DNA of 64,000 bases from Streptacidiphilus pinicola (lineage in GTDB: Bacteria > Actinomycetota > Actinomycetes > Streptomycetales > Streptomycetaceae): positions 1 to 64,000 of the forward strand of contig NZ_QKYN01000007.1 in the NCBI RefSeq assembly GCF_003258295.1, read 5' to 3'. Below, in pieces: positions 34,324 through 43,374 of the stretch (the stretch's first letter is position 1; each line of letters starts with the position of its first letter). The translations under genes were made by a program, and so were the position numbers. A model generated the notes under the pieces. The model saw nothing but the letters and a program-made list of their open reading frames with translations, was not told the origin of the DNA and did not search any database.

Positions 34324-34866
34324 TCACCGGCCGCTGCCTTCGGCAATCACCCAGGGCTGGTCCTCAGGTGCGAACAGGGCGTTGTAAACGGTTGGCTCCG
34401 CTACGTCAGGCAGGTGAAGGCCGACAGGCTCGGCGAGCATTGGTTCGGAGAGACATCGCAGGCCATGCCGCGCGAGGATTCGCAGAACGTCGCGCGCAGC
34501 GGGGGAGTCCAGCTCCTCCTCGGAGGTGATGACGCGCGGTCGAGAAGCGGTGCTCGTTCCGTCGTCGAGTGCCTGGACCAGGGCGTAGGGACCCACCATG
34601 GAGAGTCTGACCGCGAGCAAAGGTGTAACGCTCACAAGGTATGTGAAGCACACGTCACAGTTTTCGTCGGTGTCGTCAGTCAGCGCGCCCAGTGTCGCGA
34701 GCTCGGCTCTGGGCGTGCGATAGGGGTCCCGTCGCATGGCGTCCATCACGAACGCGCGGCGAGGTGCTGCCAGATCGCCATAGCTGTCCAGAAGCCTGCG
34801 GTTCAGCTCCTGGCGCGACTTCCAGTTCCACTGCAGGGCGGTGGCGTGTGACTTGTTTCTCGTCAT
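34324..34866 (-). CDS. Probable immunity protein for the RHS toxin
   Basis: 180 residues, starting six bases after the RHS stop. No known immunity family recognised. It has a basic start (MTRNKSHATALQWNWKSRQE), a hydrophobic centre with two cysteines (NCDVCFTYLVSVTPLLAVRL) and an acidic end (LPDVAEPTVYNALFAPEDQPWV). Codon use is less extreme in GC than in the flanking housekeeping genes, as expected for exchangeable cassettes. The assignment rests on the toxin-immunity gene order. Confidence 0.65.
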   Translation of the reverse strand: MTRNKSHATALQWNWKSRQELNRRLLDSYGDLAAPRRAFVMDAMRRDPYRTPRAELATLGALTDDTDENCDVCFTYLVSVTPLLAVRLSMVGPYALVQALDDGTSTASRPRVITSEEELDSPAARDVLRILARHGLRCLSEPMLAEPVGLHLPDVAEPTVYNALFAPEDQPWVIAEGSGR

Positions 34867-34872
34867 CGTGTC

Positions 34873-37800
34873 TCAATCGTAGTGAACCGGTCCGACGGGA
34901 TGGCCATGGATCTTCCCGGCGCCGTCCATGTGGACGCGGACCCGGGTCTGCCAGCCGATCTTCGGGCCGTTGCGGGGAGCGGTTCCGACCGGTCGGCCGT
35001 ACTCGAAGTCGCGCACATTCGGACGCCCGGGAACCGGTGTGCCGTGGTCCCAGGCGTGCTGGGCATATGCGTCGGCTTCGGCTCGGCTCGCGAACGCCGA
35101 GGTCGGAGTCCCGGCGTCGATTCGTTTCTGGTACTCACGCGTCCCCACGACATGCTGGTCCTGCTTCTGCCGCGCTACGTGTGGTGACAGGCCGAGAGGG
35201 TCGGCCCAGGTGAGCGGATTGAGCACGTAGGCGTCAGGGTTCCCGGCCGGCTCCAGGCCCAGCGGGTCGGGGCTGGTGTAGCGGGCCGTCTCCGGGTCGT
35301 AGTACCGGGCGACGTTGTAGTGGAGCCTGGTCTCAGGGTCGAAGAATTGCCCCGGGAAGCGGAGCGGCGTGTAAGCACGACTGCCAGACGCCCAGCTGGT
35401 GTTGCCCCAGACGCTGCGAGTCGCGTGCCAGGCGATGGCACCGGATGACGGTTCGATGAGTTCGAGCGGGGCGCCGGTAAGGTCGGTGACGATCGCGAAG
35501 AAGGCCCGGTCGACCTGCTCGTCGCTGAGTTCGAGACGGCCGGTGCGTCGGATGGACTCGCTTTGCGCAAGCGGGTGCAATCCGTCGTAATCCCAGCTGA
35601 CGGTATGGGGACCGGGCAGGTAGGACGCGCTGGTCGTCTGCTCGATGAGTGTTGTGTCGGCCCAGGTGAACTCCGTCCGCTCCAAGACCTCTCGTTCGTC
35701 CGCTGTTTCACTTGCCAGGCGAACCTTGGCAGTCCGGCGGCCCAGAGCGTCGTATTCGTATCGCCAGCGTGAGCCGTCAGGAGTGGTGACGCCCACGAGG
35801 TGGTCCTCGACGCTCCAGGTGAACCGCCACGTGTCCGGTCGGCGGGAGAGGCGAGTCACTTGACGCATCGTCATTCGTCCTGCGCCGTCGTACTCGTAGC
35901 GAACGCGACCGGCCGAACGCAGGGCGGATCCTGCGTAGGCACGAGCGCCGCGGGCCGCCTCCGAGCCCGCGGAGCCGCGCCAATCCGCCGTGGTCAGATT
36001 GCCCGCCTCGTCGTAGGCGTATGTCTCCGGCTGCCGACTGGAGCGGACCGCAGTGATTCGACCGACCGGGTCGAAGGTGAAGTCCTGACGACCGGAGAGC
36101 AGATCGTGTGTCCAAGCGGGCGTTCCGTCTGGTTGATACTCGTACTGGCGCCGCTGAACTTCTGAGCCACCGCGGCGACGGACTGACTGCTCGGTGAGCC
36201 AGTGGCGGGGGTTGCGGGCGCTCTCGATCGTCAGGCCGTCGCCGATGCTCCGAAGGCGCTGGTGTCCTGCCTCGTCGTAATCGATCTCGATCCTGCCATC
36301 GGGCAGGGTCATCGCGACTCGGCGGCCCGCCGCATCGTAGGTTGACTGGCTGAAGTGTCCGCCAGGGGTGGTGCGCTGTACCTCGTGGCCGAGTTCGTCA
36401 TGTCCGTAAGTGACGGCTCGACCGTTGACGGTTTCACTCAGAAGGTTGCCCAGCGAGTCGAATGTGCGCTCCAGGACGGCGTCCGCGCAGGAAGCGCCGG
36501 TCAGACGTCCGGCGGCGTCGTACTGGAAGCGGGAGATCAGGCCTTCGGCGTTCTTCGCCGCCATTCGGCCGGTCGAGTCGTATTCGTAGAGGATGCGCTC
36601 GCCCAACGGGCTGAGCTTCGACGTAAGTTGGCCGGCTGCGTCGTAGTCGTAGGACGTCGTCCGCCCGAGGAAGTCCTGCTCGCCGGTCAGTCTGCCGCAG
36701 GCGTCGTACTGGTACGTCCATCGCTCGCCGATGGGGCTGACGACCGAAATGAGCTGCATGTGCTCGTCGTAATCGAAGGTGGTGCGGGTGCCATCCGGAT
36801 CTGTTCGGGAGGCCAGATTTTCGAAGTGGGTGTGCTCGAACGCGGTGAGGCGTCCGACCTGGTCCCGGTGACTGAGGAGGTTCCCTTCGCCGTCCCAGGA
36901 CCAGGCCTCCGCTGCGCCATCCGGATGGGTACGTACGGCTGGCTTGCCTTCTACCGTCCAGGTCGTTTCGGTCCCGTGGCCGAGCGGATCGACGACGCGG
37001 ACTGGTCGGCCGAAGGCGTCACGCTCGGTCCGCGTGGTGGCGCCGAGAGCGTTGGTGATCTCGACCGGCAGCCCGGCCGGATCGCAGAGGATGCCGGTGA
37101 TGCTTCCCCGCGCGTCCGTGACGGAGACGAGGTGGCCGCGCTCGTCGTAGGTGTAGCGGGTGACCGCGCCCAGCGGGTCGGTGAGGGACGTTCGGCGTCC
37201 CGCTTCGTCGTAGGTCTGCAGCCAGACCGCCCCGCCCGGTTCGACGATCCGGGTCGGCAGGCTGAGCTCGCCCGCGTACTCCGCCGTTGTCCGCTCGCCG
37301 TCCGGGCGGATGACGGTGGTGAGGTCGCCGGCGCCGTCGTACTCGTAGCGGGTGGTGCGGTCGAGAGGGTCGGTCTCGCTGAGGAGGCGGTTGAAGTCGT
37401 CCCGCTCGTAGCGGGTGGTGTTGCCCAAGGGGTCGACGATCGCCACGACTTGGTGGCGGTCGTTGATGTGGTACCGCGTCGTGTGCCCGAGGGCGTTGGT
37501 CTCGCTGTGGACACGCAGCCCCGTCGCCGGGTCGGGTTCGCCGTAGTGGAAGGTGAAGCGCAGCGCGCCGTCCTCGCCGCCCTCGTCGACGACGCGCCCG
37601 TGGTTGTCGTAGACGTACCAGTAGCGGCTGTTGTTGCGGTCCGTCCAGGAGGTGACGCGGTCCCAGGCGTCGTAGGTGAACCGCATCGGCAGGCCGGAGG
37701 AGTTGTAGACCTCCGTGAGGTTGCCGTCCTCGCCGTAGGCGTAGCGCAGCAGCTCCTGGTCGCCGCCGTCCGGGGCGGCGTTCGCCAGCAGGAGGGCGGT

Positions 37801-38634
37801 GATGCGGCCGGAGTCCGTCGTGACCAGGAGGCGGTAGCCGCCGGAGTGCTGGATGGCCTGCGGGGTACCCGCGCCGTCGTACTCCAGGTCGTAGTGGCGG
37901 CCCGAGCGGTCGCGGACGCGGGTGAGCAGGGCCGTCGCGCCGTCCGGTTGTGCCGTGAACTCGCGGACCAGGCCGGTGCCCGGTTCCGTGACGGTGTAGA
38001 GGCGGCCGCGGGCGTCGACGCCCAGGAGCCGGCGGTCGCCCGCCGAGGCATGGACCCGCTCGCCCGGCTCCGGGTGGGGGTAGGCCTGGGTCACCCGGTC
38101 GGCGCGGATGTGGACGACGCCCTCGGCGTCGATCTCCAGGCGCTCGTCGAAGGTGCAGACCCAGCGGCGGCCCATCCACCGCCCCGCCCGGTAGCCGGAC
38201 TCGAAGTTGCGGGTGAACAGCAGCGGCAGCGAGCCGGGCAGGGAGGCGTCGACCTGGTCGATGTACATCCGCCCCGTCGCCATGTCGACGGGCTCACCGC
38301 CGCCGCACACGGCGTCCTCGTCCCGGCCGGCTTCGTGCGGGTCCTGGACCTGGTCGCGGCCCGCTCCTGTGGGCTCGCCGCCCTCGCCCGGAGGGGATGA
38401 CGGGTGCTCTCCGGACGCCGTGTGCGGGTCGTGCGGGGTGGTGCCGGGGTGCTCAGCCGCCTTCTCGAGGTCGGCGGCGGTGCGCTCCTCGTCCCTGGCG
38501 GCGCCCTCGGCGACCTGCTTGGACTTCTTCTCGGTGTCCTTCAGGATGTCGTGGTACGCCTTGGTGAAGTCCTGAGCCAGGCCCTGTTCCGCCTTCTTCG
38601 CCGCGTCCTCGACCGCGTGTGCGATCTCGCCCAT
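34873..38634 (-). CDS. RHS-repeat polymorphic toxin
   Basis: 1253 residues. Residues 1-60 form a charged helical segment without a signal peptide. DUF6531-like start near 115-170 (GEPVDMATGRMYIDQ). Many YD repeats from about 240 to 1050 (YDAAGQLTSK, YDEAGHQRL) build the RHS shell. The core end (YYDPETARYTSPDPLGL, then NPLTWADPLGLS, about 1105-1150) marks the cleavage and release point. The last 100 residues are the toxin: QHVVGTREYQKRIDAG..., ending GKIHGHPVGP, reminiscent of BECR-fold RNases (type 50-like). It acts in competition with neighbouring cells. ATG 38634. Confidence 0.88.
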   Translation of the reverse strand: MGEIAHAVEDAAKKAEQGLAQDFTKAYHDILKDTEKKSKQVAEGAARDEERTAADLEKAAEHPGTTPHDPHTASGEHPSSPPGEGGEPTGAGRDQVQDPHEAGRDEDAVCGGGEPVDMATGRMYIDQVDASLPGSLPLLFTRNFESGYRAGRWMGRRWVCTFDERLEIDAEGVVHIRADRVTQAYPHPEPGERVHASAGDRRLLGVDARGRLYTVTEPGTGLVREFTAQPDGATALLTRVRDRSGRHYDLEYDGAGTPQAIQHSGGYRLLVTTDSGRITALLLANAAPDGGDQELLRYAYGEDGNLTEVYNSSGLPMRFTYDAWDRVTSWTDRNNSRYWYVYDNHGRVVDEGGEDGALRFTFHYGEPDPATGLRVHSETNALGHTTRYHINDRHQVVAIVDPLGNTTRYERDDFNRLLSETDPLDRTTRYEYDGAGDLTTVIRPDGERTTAEYAGELSLPTRIVEPGGAVWLQTYDEAGRRTSLTDPLGAVTRYTYDERGHLVSVTDARGSITGILCDPAGLPVEITNALGATTRTERDAFGRPVRVVDPLGHGTETTWTVEGKPAVRTHPDGAAEAWSWDGEGNLLSHRDQVGRLTAFEHTHFENLASRTDPDGTRTTFDYDEHMQLISVVSPIGERWTYQYDACGRLTGEQDFLGRTTSYDYDAAGQLTSKLSPLGERILYEYDSTGRMAAKNAEGLISRFQYDAAGRLTGASCADAVLERTFDSLGNLLSETVNGRAVTYGHDELGHEVQRTTPGGHFSQSTYDAAGRRVAMTLPDGRIEIDYDEAGHQRLRSIGDGLTIESARNPRHWLTEQSVRRRGGSEVQRRQYEYQPDGTPAWTHDLLSGRQDFTFDPVGRITAVRSSRQPETYAYDEAGNLTTADWRGSAGSEAARGARAYAGSALRSAGRVRYEYDGAGRMTMRQVTRLSRRPDTWRFTWSVEDHLVGVTTPDGSRWRYEYDALGRRTAKVRLASETADEREVLERTEFTWADTTLIEQTTSASYLPGPHTVSWDYDGLHPLAQSESIRRTGRLELSDEQVDRAFFAIVTDLTGAPLELIEPSSGAIAWHATRSVWGNTSWASGSRAYTPLRFPGQFFDPETRLHYNVARYYDPETARYTSPDPLGLEPAGNPDAYVLNPLTWADPLGLSPHVARQKQDQHVVGTREYQKRIDAGTPTSAFASRAEADAYAQHAWDHGTPVPGRPNVRDFEYGRPVGTAPRNGPKIGWQTRVRVHMDGAGKIHGHPVGPVHYD

Positions 38635-38700
38635 GCCCCCGTGCCCCCGTTGTGCTCTCTGTCGACTCGCCGTGCCCTGAAGAGTTGGTGCGGTGAGCTG

Positions 38701-39423
38701 CTACTCGAAGGTCATGCCGGACAGGTTGCCGCTCAGGGTCTGGGCGTGGCCCTGGACCATCTCCGCGTGGACGGCGAAGAGTTGGGCGTGGGAGGCGAGG
38801 TTGTCCGGGTGGATCATGAAGCCGTCGCCCGGGCCGTTGCCGGAGACGCCGAGCATGTCCTCCAGCGCCGAGTACGACATGCCCGCGACGGCCTTCTCGA
38901 CCACGCCCAGCAGCGGCGTCAGCGCGGCCTCGATGACCTCGCCGATGATGTACTGGACGAGCTGCTGCTCCAGGAAGTCGACGGCCATCTCCGCCGCCTT
39001 GACGATGAGCGCCATCGCCGCCTCGGCGAGGCCGAGTGTCGCCACGGCCGCCGCCTGGTCGGCGACGAAACTCGCGGCGAGGCCGATGAGTTCGCCGATG
39101 CACTCCATCTTCATCGCGATGATGTAGTCCGCGCCCGCCTCGAGCGCGGCGGAGAGCACCTGGCAGCCCTCGATCAGGTCCTGCATGTGGCCCTGGGAGA
39201 GGTGGGCCCACTTGGAGACCAGCAGCTCGTACGAGTTCCCCTGGTAGTGCTCGCTCATGGAGTTGATCGAGTCGGTCGCCTGCTGGTGCGTGTTCTGGAT
39301 GTTGTTGCCGAAGTCCCGGACGTGGCCCGCGAACTCGCGGACCTTGTCCTCGTTGATCTGCGGCCAGTTGATCCCGATGAACTGCAGGAACTGGGCGACC
39401 TCGCTGGGCAGTTCGATGGCCAT
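38701..39423 (-). CDS. WXG100-like helical carrier protein of the RHS toxin
   Basis: 240 residues, ribosome site GGGGGGA. Residues 15-90 are helical with the pattern of ESX/WXG100-type N-domains (NWPQINEDKVREFAGHVRDF, MSEHYQGNSYELLVSKW). A long hydrophobic helical stretch (about 100-180) and a short C-domain that ends HAQTLSGNLSGM follow. Such proteins precede RHS toxins in streptomycetes and are thought to be partners in type VII-like export. No secretion ATPase gene is in the window. Confidence 0.7.
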   Translation of the reverse strand: MAIELPSEVAQFLQFIGINWPQINEDKVREFAGHVRDFGNNIQNTHQQATDSINSMSEHYQGNSYELLVSKWAHLSQGHMQDLIEGCQVLSAALEAGADYIIAMKMECIGELIGLAASFVADQAAAVATLGLAEAAMALIVKAAEMAVDFLEQQLVQYIIGEVIEAALTPLLGVVEKAVAGMSYSALEDMLGVSGNGPGDGFMIHPDNLASHAQLFAVHAEMVQGHAQTLSGNLSGMTFE

Positions 39424-39693
39424 GAATATCCCCCCGTGACCGTCGGATCATGTGATCGTGTCGCGTTCTCGTCACCGTAGCAGCGCGGGCGGACATGCGG
39501 TCAGGTGTGCCGCCCGGCGGAACGGCCGCCTCCGCCGGAGCGGCCACGCCCCGGAAGGTGGCGGGCGGGGCCGGCCAAGCAGGGGAGGCGGTGCTCGCGC
39601 GACGCCTCGGCAGTCGTTCGCCTGCGTGGTATTTGTCCCATATATCCGTAGTCTCGGTAGTGGCAGAGCTGCGATCCAGGAACGAGGAGCACC

Positions 39694-41454
39694 GTGCAGG
39701 CCAGTGCCAGTGAGGACGCCCCGCCGGCCGCGCCGGTTCCGGCCGGGACCGACGGCGACCCCGACGCGCGGCTGCGCGCGGTGGTCGGGCTCGCGCAGGC
39801 GATGGCGGCCGCGCCGGACGGGCGGTCGGCCGCGCAGGTGGCGGCCGGGCTGGCCCGGGAGGCGATGGGCGCGCAGTTCGCGGCGATCTCGATGTGGGAG
39901 CGCGAACGCGGCCGGCTGCGGGTGCTGGTCAACGACGGCCTACTCGCGCCCGGCGAGGAGGCGCTGCCGGCGGACGAGTCGTACCCGCTGGCCGAGTACC
40001 CCGAGATCGCCCAGTTCCTGGCCCAGCGCGGCCTCGGCGAGACCTTCGCGCCGGACGGGCTGCCACGGGCCTGGATGCAGAGCGCTGACGGCGGCGCCGC
40101 CAACGGGCCCGTCAGCCGCGCCCGGGCCGCGTCCCTGCGGCGACGCGGACGTGCCTGCTGCCTGGTCGCGCCGATCCTCCTCGGCGGCCGGGCCTGGGGC
40201 GAGCTCTACCTGGCCCGGACGGAGGGCCGGCCCGTCTTCGACGACGCCGAGGCGTCGTTCGCGACCGCCCTCGCCGCACAGCTCTCGGCGGGCCTCGCGC
40301 AGAGCGAGCGGCTGGAGGAGGTCAGCCGGCTGGCCTTCACCGACCCGCTGACCGGCCTCGCCAACCGCCGCGCCGTCGACGCCCGGCTGGACGCCGCGCT
40401 GGAGCAGCACCGGATCGACGGCGCCGTCGTCTCCCTCGTCGTCTGCGACATCAACGGCCTCAAGCGCGTCAACGACGAGAAGGGCCACGAGTGCGGCGAC
40501 CGGCTGCTGGAGCAGTTCGCCAACCAGCTCTCGCTCTGCGGCGCCATGCTGCCCGGCGCACTCGCCGGGCGGCTCGGCGGCGACGAGTTCTGCCTGGTCT
40601 CCACCGGCCCGAGCGCGGACGAGGTGGTCCGCGTCGCGGAGGAGCTGTGCGCGCAGGCGCTGACGATCGATCAGGGTGAGGGCGTCGCCTGCGGGGTGGC
40701 CTCGACGGGCGACCCGATCGGCCCGGTCACCACCGCGGACCGGTTGTTCCGGCTGGCCGACGCGGCCCAGTACCGGGCCAAGTCCGGCCCGGCCACGCAG
40801 CCCGTCGTCGCCGGTCGCGGCAGCCTGCCGGACCCGACGGTCAGCCTCGCCGACAGCGGCTCGCGGCCCGGCGGCGGGCGCCGCACGGAGCGCCGCCGCT
40901 TCCGCGGCGCGCGGCACACCGCCGACCCGGGCCAGCTGCTCGCCGCGGCCACGGCCGCGCTCGACGACCGCCCGGCCCCGGCCGGGACGCTGGCCCGGCT
41001 GGAGACCGTCGCCGAGACGGCCTCCCAGCTGCTCGACGCCGTCGCCTGGTGGGTCTCCTACGTGCCGCCGGGCGCGACGACGATGCACACGGCGGGCTAC
41101 GGCGTCCGCCGGATGACCCGCGGTCCCGGCAGCGTCCGCGCGCAGGTCCAGCGTGCGATGAACGAGGCCCCCGACGCCGTCTTCGACCTGCAGGCCTACC
41201 CGCTGACGGCGCTGGCGATCCGCGGCGGCAGCTTCGGCCTGCGCACGGGCGTGCCCGGCAACGACCCGGCGGAGGAGGCCGTCCTCGCCGTCGGCGGCTA
41301 CCGCGCGATGGTCGCCGCGGGCGGCGCGAACGCCGCCGGCGGCTGGCTGCTGGAGCTCTTCGCCGACGACGCCACGCTCTCCCTCGCCGGTGTCGGCCCG
41401 ACGCTGCGCGCGCTCGTCGCCGTCGCCCTCTCGGGCCCCCCGAGCGCGCCGTGA
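39694..41454 (+). CDS. cdgE: GAF-GGDEF diguanylate cyclase, CdgE-like
   Basis: 586 residues. GAF domain (about 25-190), GGDEF domain (about 205-365) with intact RLGGDEF and DPLTGLANRR, then a second GAF-like domain (about 420-580). No RxxD inhibitory site is visible just before GGDEF. It is expected to make c-di-GMP, which in Streptomyces holds BldD in its active form and controls development. GTG 39694 follows GAGGAG. The name rests on position and architecture compared with S. coelicolor SCO4931. Confidence 0.8.
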   Translation: MQASASEDAPPAAPVPAGTDGDPDARLRAVVGLAQAMAAAPDGRSAAQVAAGLAREAMGAQFAAISMWERERGRLRVLVNDGLLAPGEEALPADESYPLAEYPEIAQFLAQRGLGETFAPDGLPRAWMQSADGGAANGPVSRARAASLRRRGRACCLVAPILLGGRAWGELYLARTEGRPVFDDAEASFATALAAQLSAGLAQSERLEEVSRLAFTDPLTGLANRRAVDARLDAALEQHRIDGAVVSLVVCDINGLKRVNDEKGHECGDRLLEQFANQLSLCGAMLPGALAGRLGGDEFCLVSTGPSADEVVRVAEELCAQALTIDQGEGVACGVASTGDPIGPVTTADRLFRLADAAQYRAKSGPATQPVVAGRGSLPDPTVSLADSGSRPGGGRRTERRRFRGARHTADPGQLLAAATAALDDRPAPAGTLARLETVAETASQLLDAVAWWVSYVPPGATTMHTAGYGVRRMTRGPGSVRAQVQRAMNEAPDAVFDLQAYPLTALAIRGGSFGLRTGVPGNDPAEEAVLAVGGYRAMVAAGGANAAGGWLLELFADDATLSLAGVGPTLRALVAVALSGPPSAP

Positions 41455-41567
41455 GTCACCGCGGGGACTGACGCTGCGTCAACCTCGGCCCTTGCGACGT
41501 TGACCGGCATGCCATGACTCGATCATGCTTGTGCATCCAGCAACGGACTCGGGGGAGTTGACACAAC

Positions 41568-43373
41568 ATGACCATCTCGTCCTCGTCGGAGGCGAGCCCG
41601 ACAGCGGCGGCCGGCGGCGCGGCCGGCGACCAGGCCGGGGGTGGCGCCGCCACACCCGTTCCGGGCTGGGTCGAGGAGCAGGCCGGTCCCGGCGGAGGCC
41701 AGGCCACCCGGCATCTGCAGGCCGCGGCGCACCTGAGCCGGCCGTTCCGGCGCGCCGTCATCGCCGAACTCGTCGAGGAACGCCACCGCGTGCCGGCCCC
41801 CGCGCCCGGCACCGACATCGGCGCTGTGCTGGCCGAATGCCTGCGCGCCCGGCGCCACCACCTGTGGACCGCCCTGGCCTGCTTCGTCGTCCTGCTCGTC
41901 GGACTCGCCTTCGACGCCGTGGGCACCGCCTTCGCGCTCGGCGCGCTCCTCCAGGTGCTGCTCTGGGGCTTCGGGTCGCGCGCGGTCACCTGGGCGGTGG
42001 TGCGGCTGGAACCCCGCCTCGACACGCCCTGGCTGCGCGAGCGGGTGCGCCGCACCGTCCTCGCCGTGTTCTGGGCGCTGTACGCGGTGGAGCTCGTGTT
42101 CGGCGTCGCGATCCTGACCAAGCTCGCCCAGTCCGACACAGCCGGCTACGACGGGTACGACGGCTACGGCGGGTACGCGGTCACCCCGCAGCCGAGCGTG
42201 GGCGGCTCGCTGGCCGTGCCGGTCCTGCTGGTCGTGGTCTGGCTGCTGATCGGCGCCGTCTCCCGCTACCTGCAGCTGGGACGCCTCGCCGAGATCGGCG
42301 ACCCGCGCTCCGCCGAGCCGCCGTACCAGCCGCCGGCGGGGCTGCGCCCCGTCTTCGAGCGGCTGCGCTCCGGTGCGCTCGAGGCGGAGACCGTCTTCGG
42401 CGCCTTCCAGCCCTTCGTCGGCTCGGGGGTCCTGTACGACGACTGGACCCTGCACACCGAGCTGCGCCCGGCGGAGGCCGGCGTCACCGCCACGCCGCTG
42501 ACCGTCGCCGAGGCGCACGAGACGATCACGTCCTGGCTGCGCGGCCTCTCGTTCGGCGCCGACTACCCGGGCGACGCGCTGCACGCGCTGACCGTCCGCG
42601 ACCGCGTCTTCCGCTCCGGCCTGCGGGTCGAGAGGTCGGAGGCCTGGCACGGCTCGCTCTCCCCGGTCGGCCCCGACGGTCGGCGCGGCCTCGCCCCGGA
42701 CGCGGTCCGCGTGCTCGACGGGGCGGCGCACCCGCGGCTGCGCCACTACGTCGAGGCGCGCGCCGAGCTCTGGGGCGGGCAGGTGATCGTCTCCACCTTC
42801 GTCCGGGTGACGCTCCAGGGACAGCAGCTCTACCTGGAGGGCCTGCAGTACGTCCTGCCCCCGGTGGCGGAGCGCTACCGCGCCGTGGACCAGGCGCTGC
42901 GTCCGGACGGCCTGGACCTGCTGCGCTGCCTGTGGCAGGCGTCCACCCACCTCGGCCGCGACCTCGCCGACAACACACTGGAGGTCTGGTCGGCGCTGGG
43001 CTCCGCACTGCGCGGCCGCTGGAAGGAGCGCTGGCGCGACCGCATGCTCGCGCACGACCGCAAGGTCGATCAGTCCCCCCGGGTGAGCGTGCGCGAGCTG
43101 GGCGCGGACAGCCACTACGAGGTGCTCTTCCAGCATCTCGACGCGAAGCGCGTCTGGTCGGCGGTGGCGGAGCGGACGCAGGCGGCGCTGCTGTTCGTGC
43201 TGAAGCAGCACGGTTACAGCACTGAGCAGTTCGAGGCGGTCGTGCAGAACATCCACATCAACAACGGTGTCCAGAACTACAACAGCACCGTCTCGGGCGC
43301 GCAGGCCGCGGGCCGCGGCGCGCGGGCGAGCACGCATCCGACGGTGCCGCAGGCACGGATGGGAACGAACTGA
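41568..43373 (+). CDS. Membrane protein ending in a repeat-type NSTVSGAQA motif
   Basis: 601 residues, ribosome site GGGGGAG. Cytoplasmic N-tail, four TM helices (about 98-115, 118-135, 165-185, 212-232), with a short Gly/Tyr-rich loop GYDGYDGYGGYA before the fourth. A soluble part of about 350 residues follows (LRPVFERLRSG..., AHETITSWLRGLSFG, a helical region near 470-540). The last 40 residues hold GVQNYNSTVSGAQAAG, nearly identical to the N-terminus of the next protein, whose ATG is one base after this stop. I know no function. The facing motifs suggest a membrane sensor paired with a small effector. Confidence 0.75.
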   Translation: MTISSSSEASPTAAAGGAAGDQAGGGAATPVPGWVEEQAGPGGGQATRHLQAAAHLSRPFRRAVIAELVEERHRVPAPAPGTDIGAVLAECLRARRHHLWTALACFVVLLVGLAFDAVGTAFALGALLQVLLWGFGSRAVTWAVVRLEPRLDTPWLRERVRRTVLAVFWALYAVELVFGVAILTKLAQSDTAGYDGYDGYGGYAVTPQPSVGGSLAVPVLLVVVWLLIGAVSRYLQLGRLAEIGDPRSAEPPYQPPAGLRPVFERLRSGALEAETVFGAFQPFVGSGVLYDDWTLHTELRPAEAGVTATPLTVAEAHETITSWLRGLSFGADYPGDALHALTVRDRVFRSGLRVERSEAWHGSLSPVGPDGRRGLAPDAVRVLDGAAHPRLRHYVEARAELWGGQVIVSTFVRVTLQGQQLYLEGLQYVLPPVAERYRAVDQALRPDGLDLLRCLWQASTHLGRDLADNTLEVWSALGSALRGRWKERWRDRMLAHDRKVDQSPRVSVRELGADSHYEVLFQHLDAKRVWSAVAERTQAALLFVLKQHGYSTEQFEAVVQNIHINNGVQNYNSTVSGAQAAGRGARASTHPTVPQARMGTN

Positions 43374-43374
43374 G

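Noticed and set aside
36355-38400. Long open frame on the strand opposite the RHS gene
   Set aside because: It is the complement of the YD-repeat coding sequence; GC-rich third positions keep antisense frames open, and its translation has no domain pattern.
31864-39423. Prophage or integrative element origin of the toxin island
   Set aside because: No integrase, att-like direct repeats, tRNA gene or phage structural genes are visible around it.
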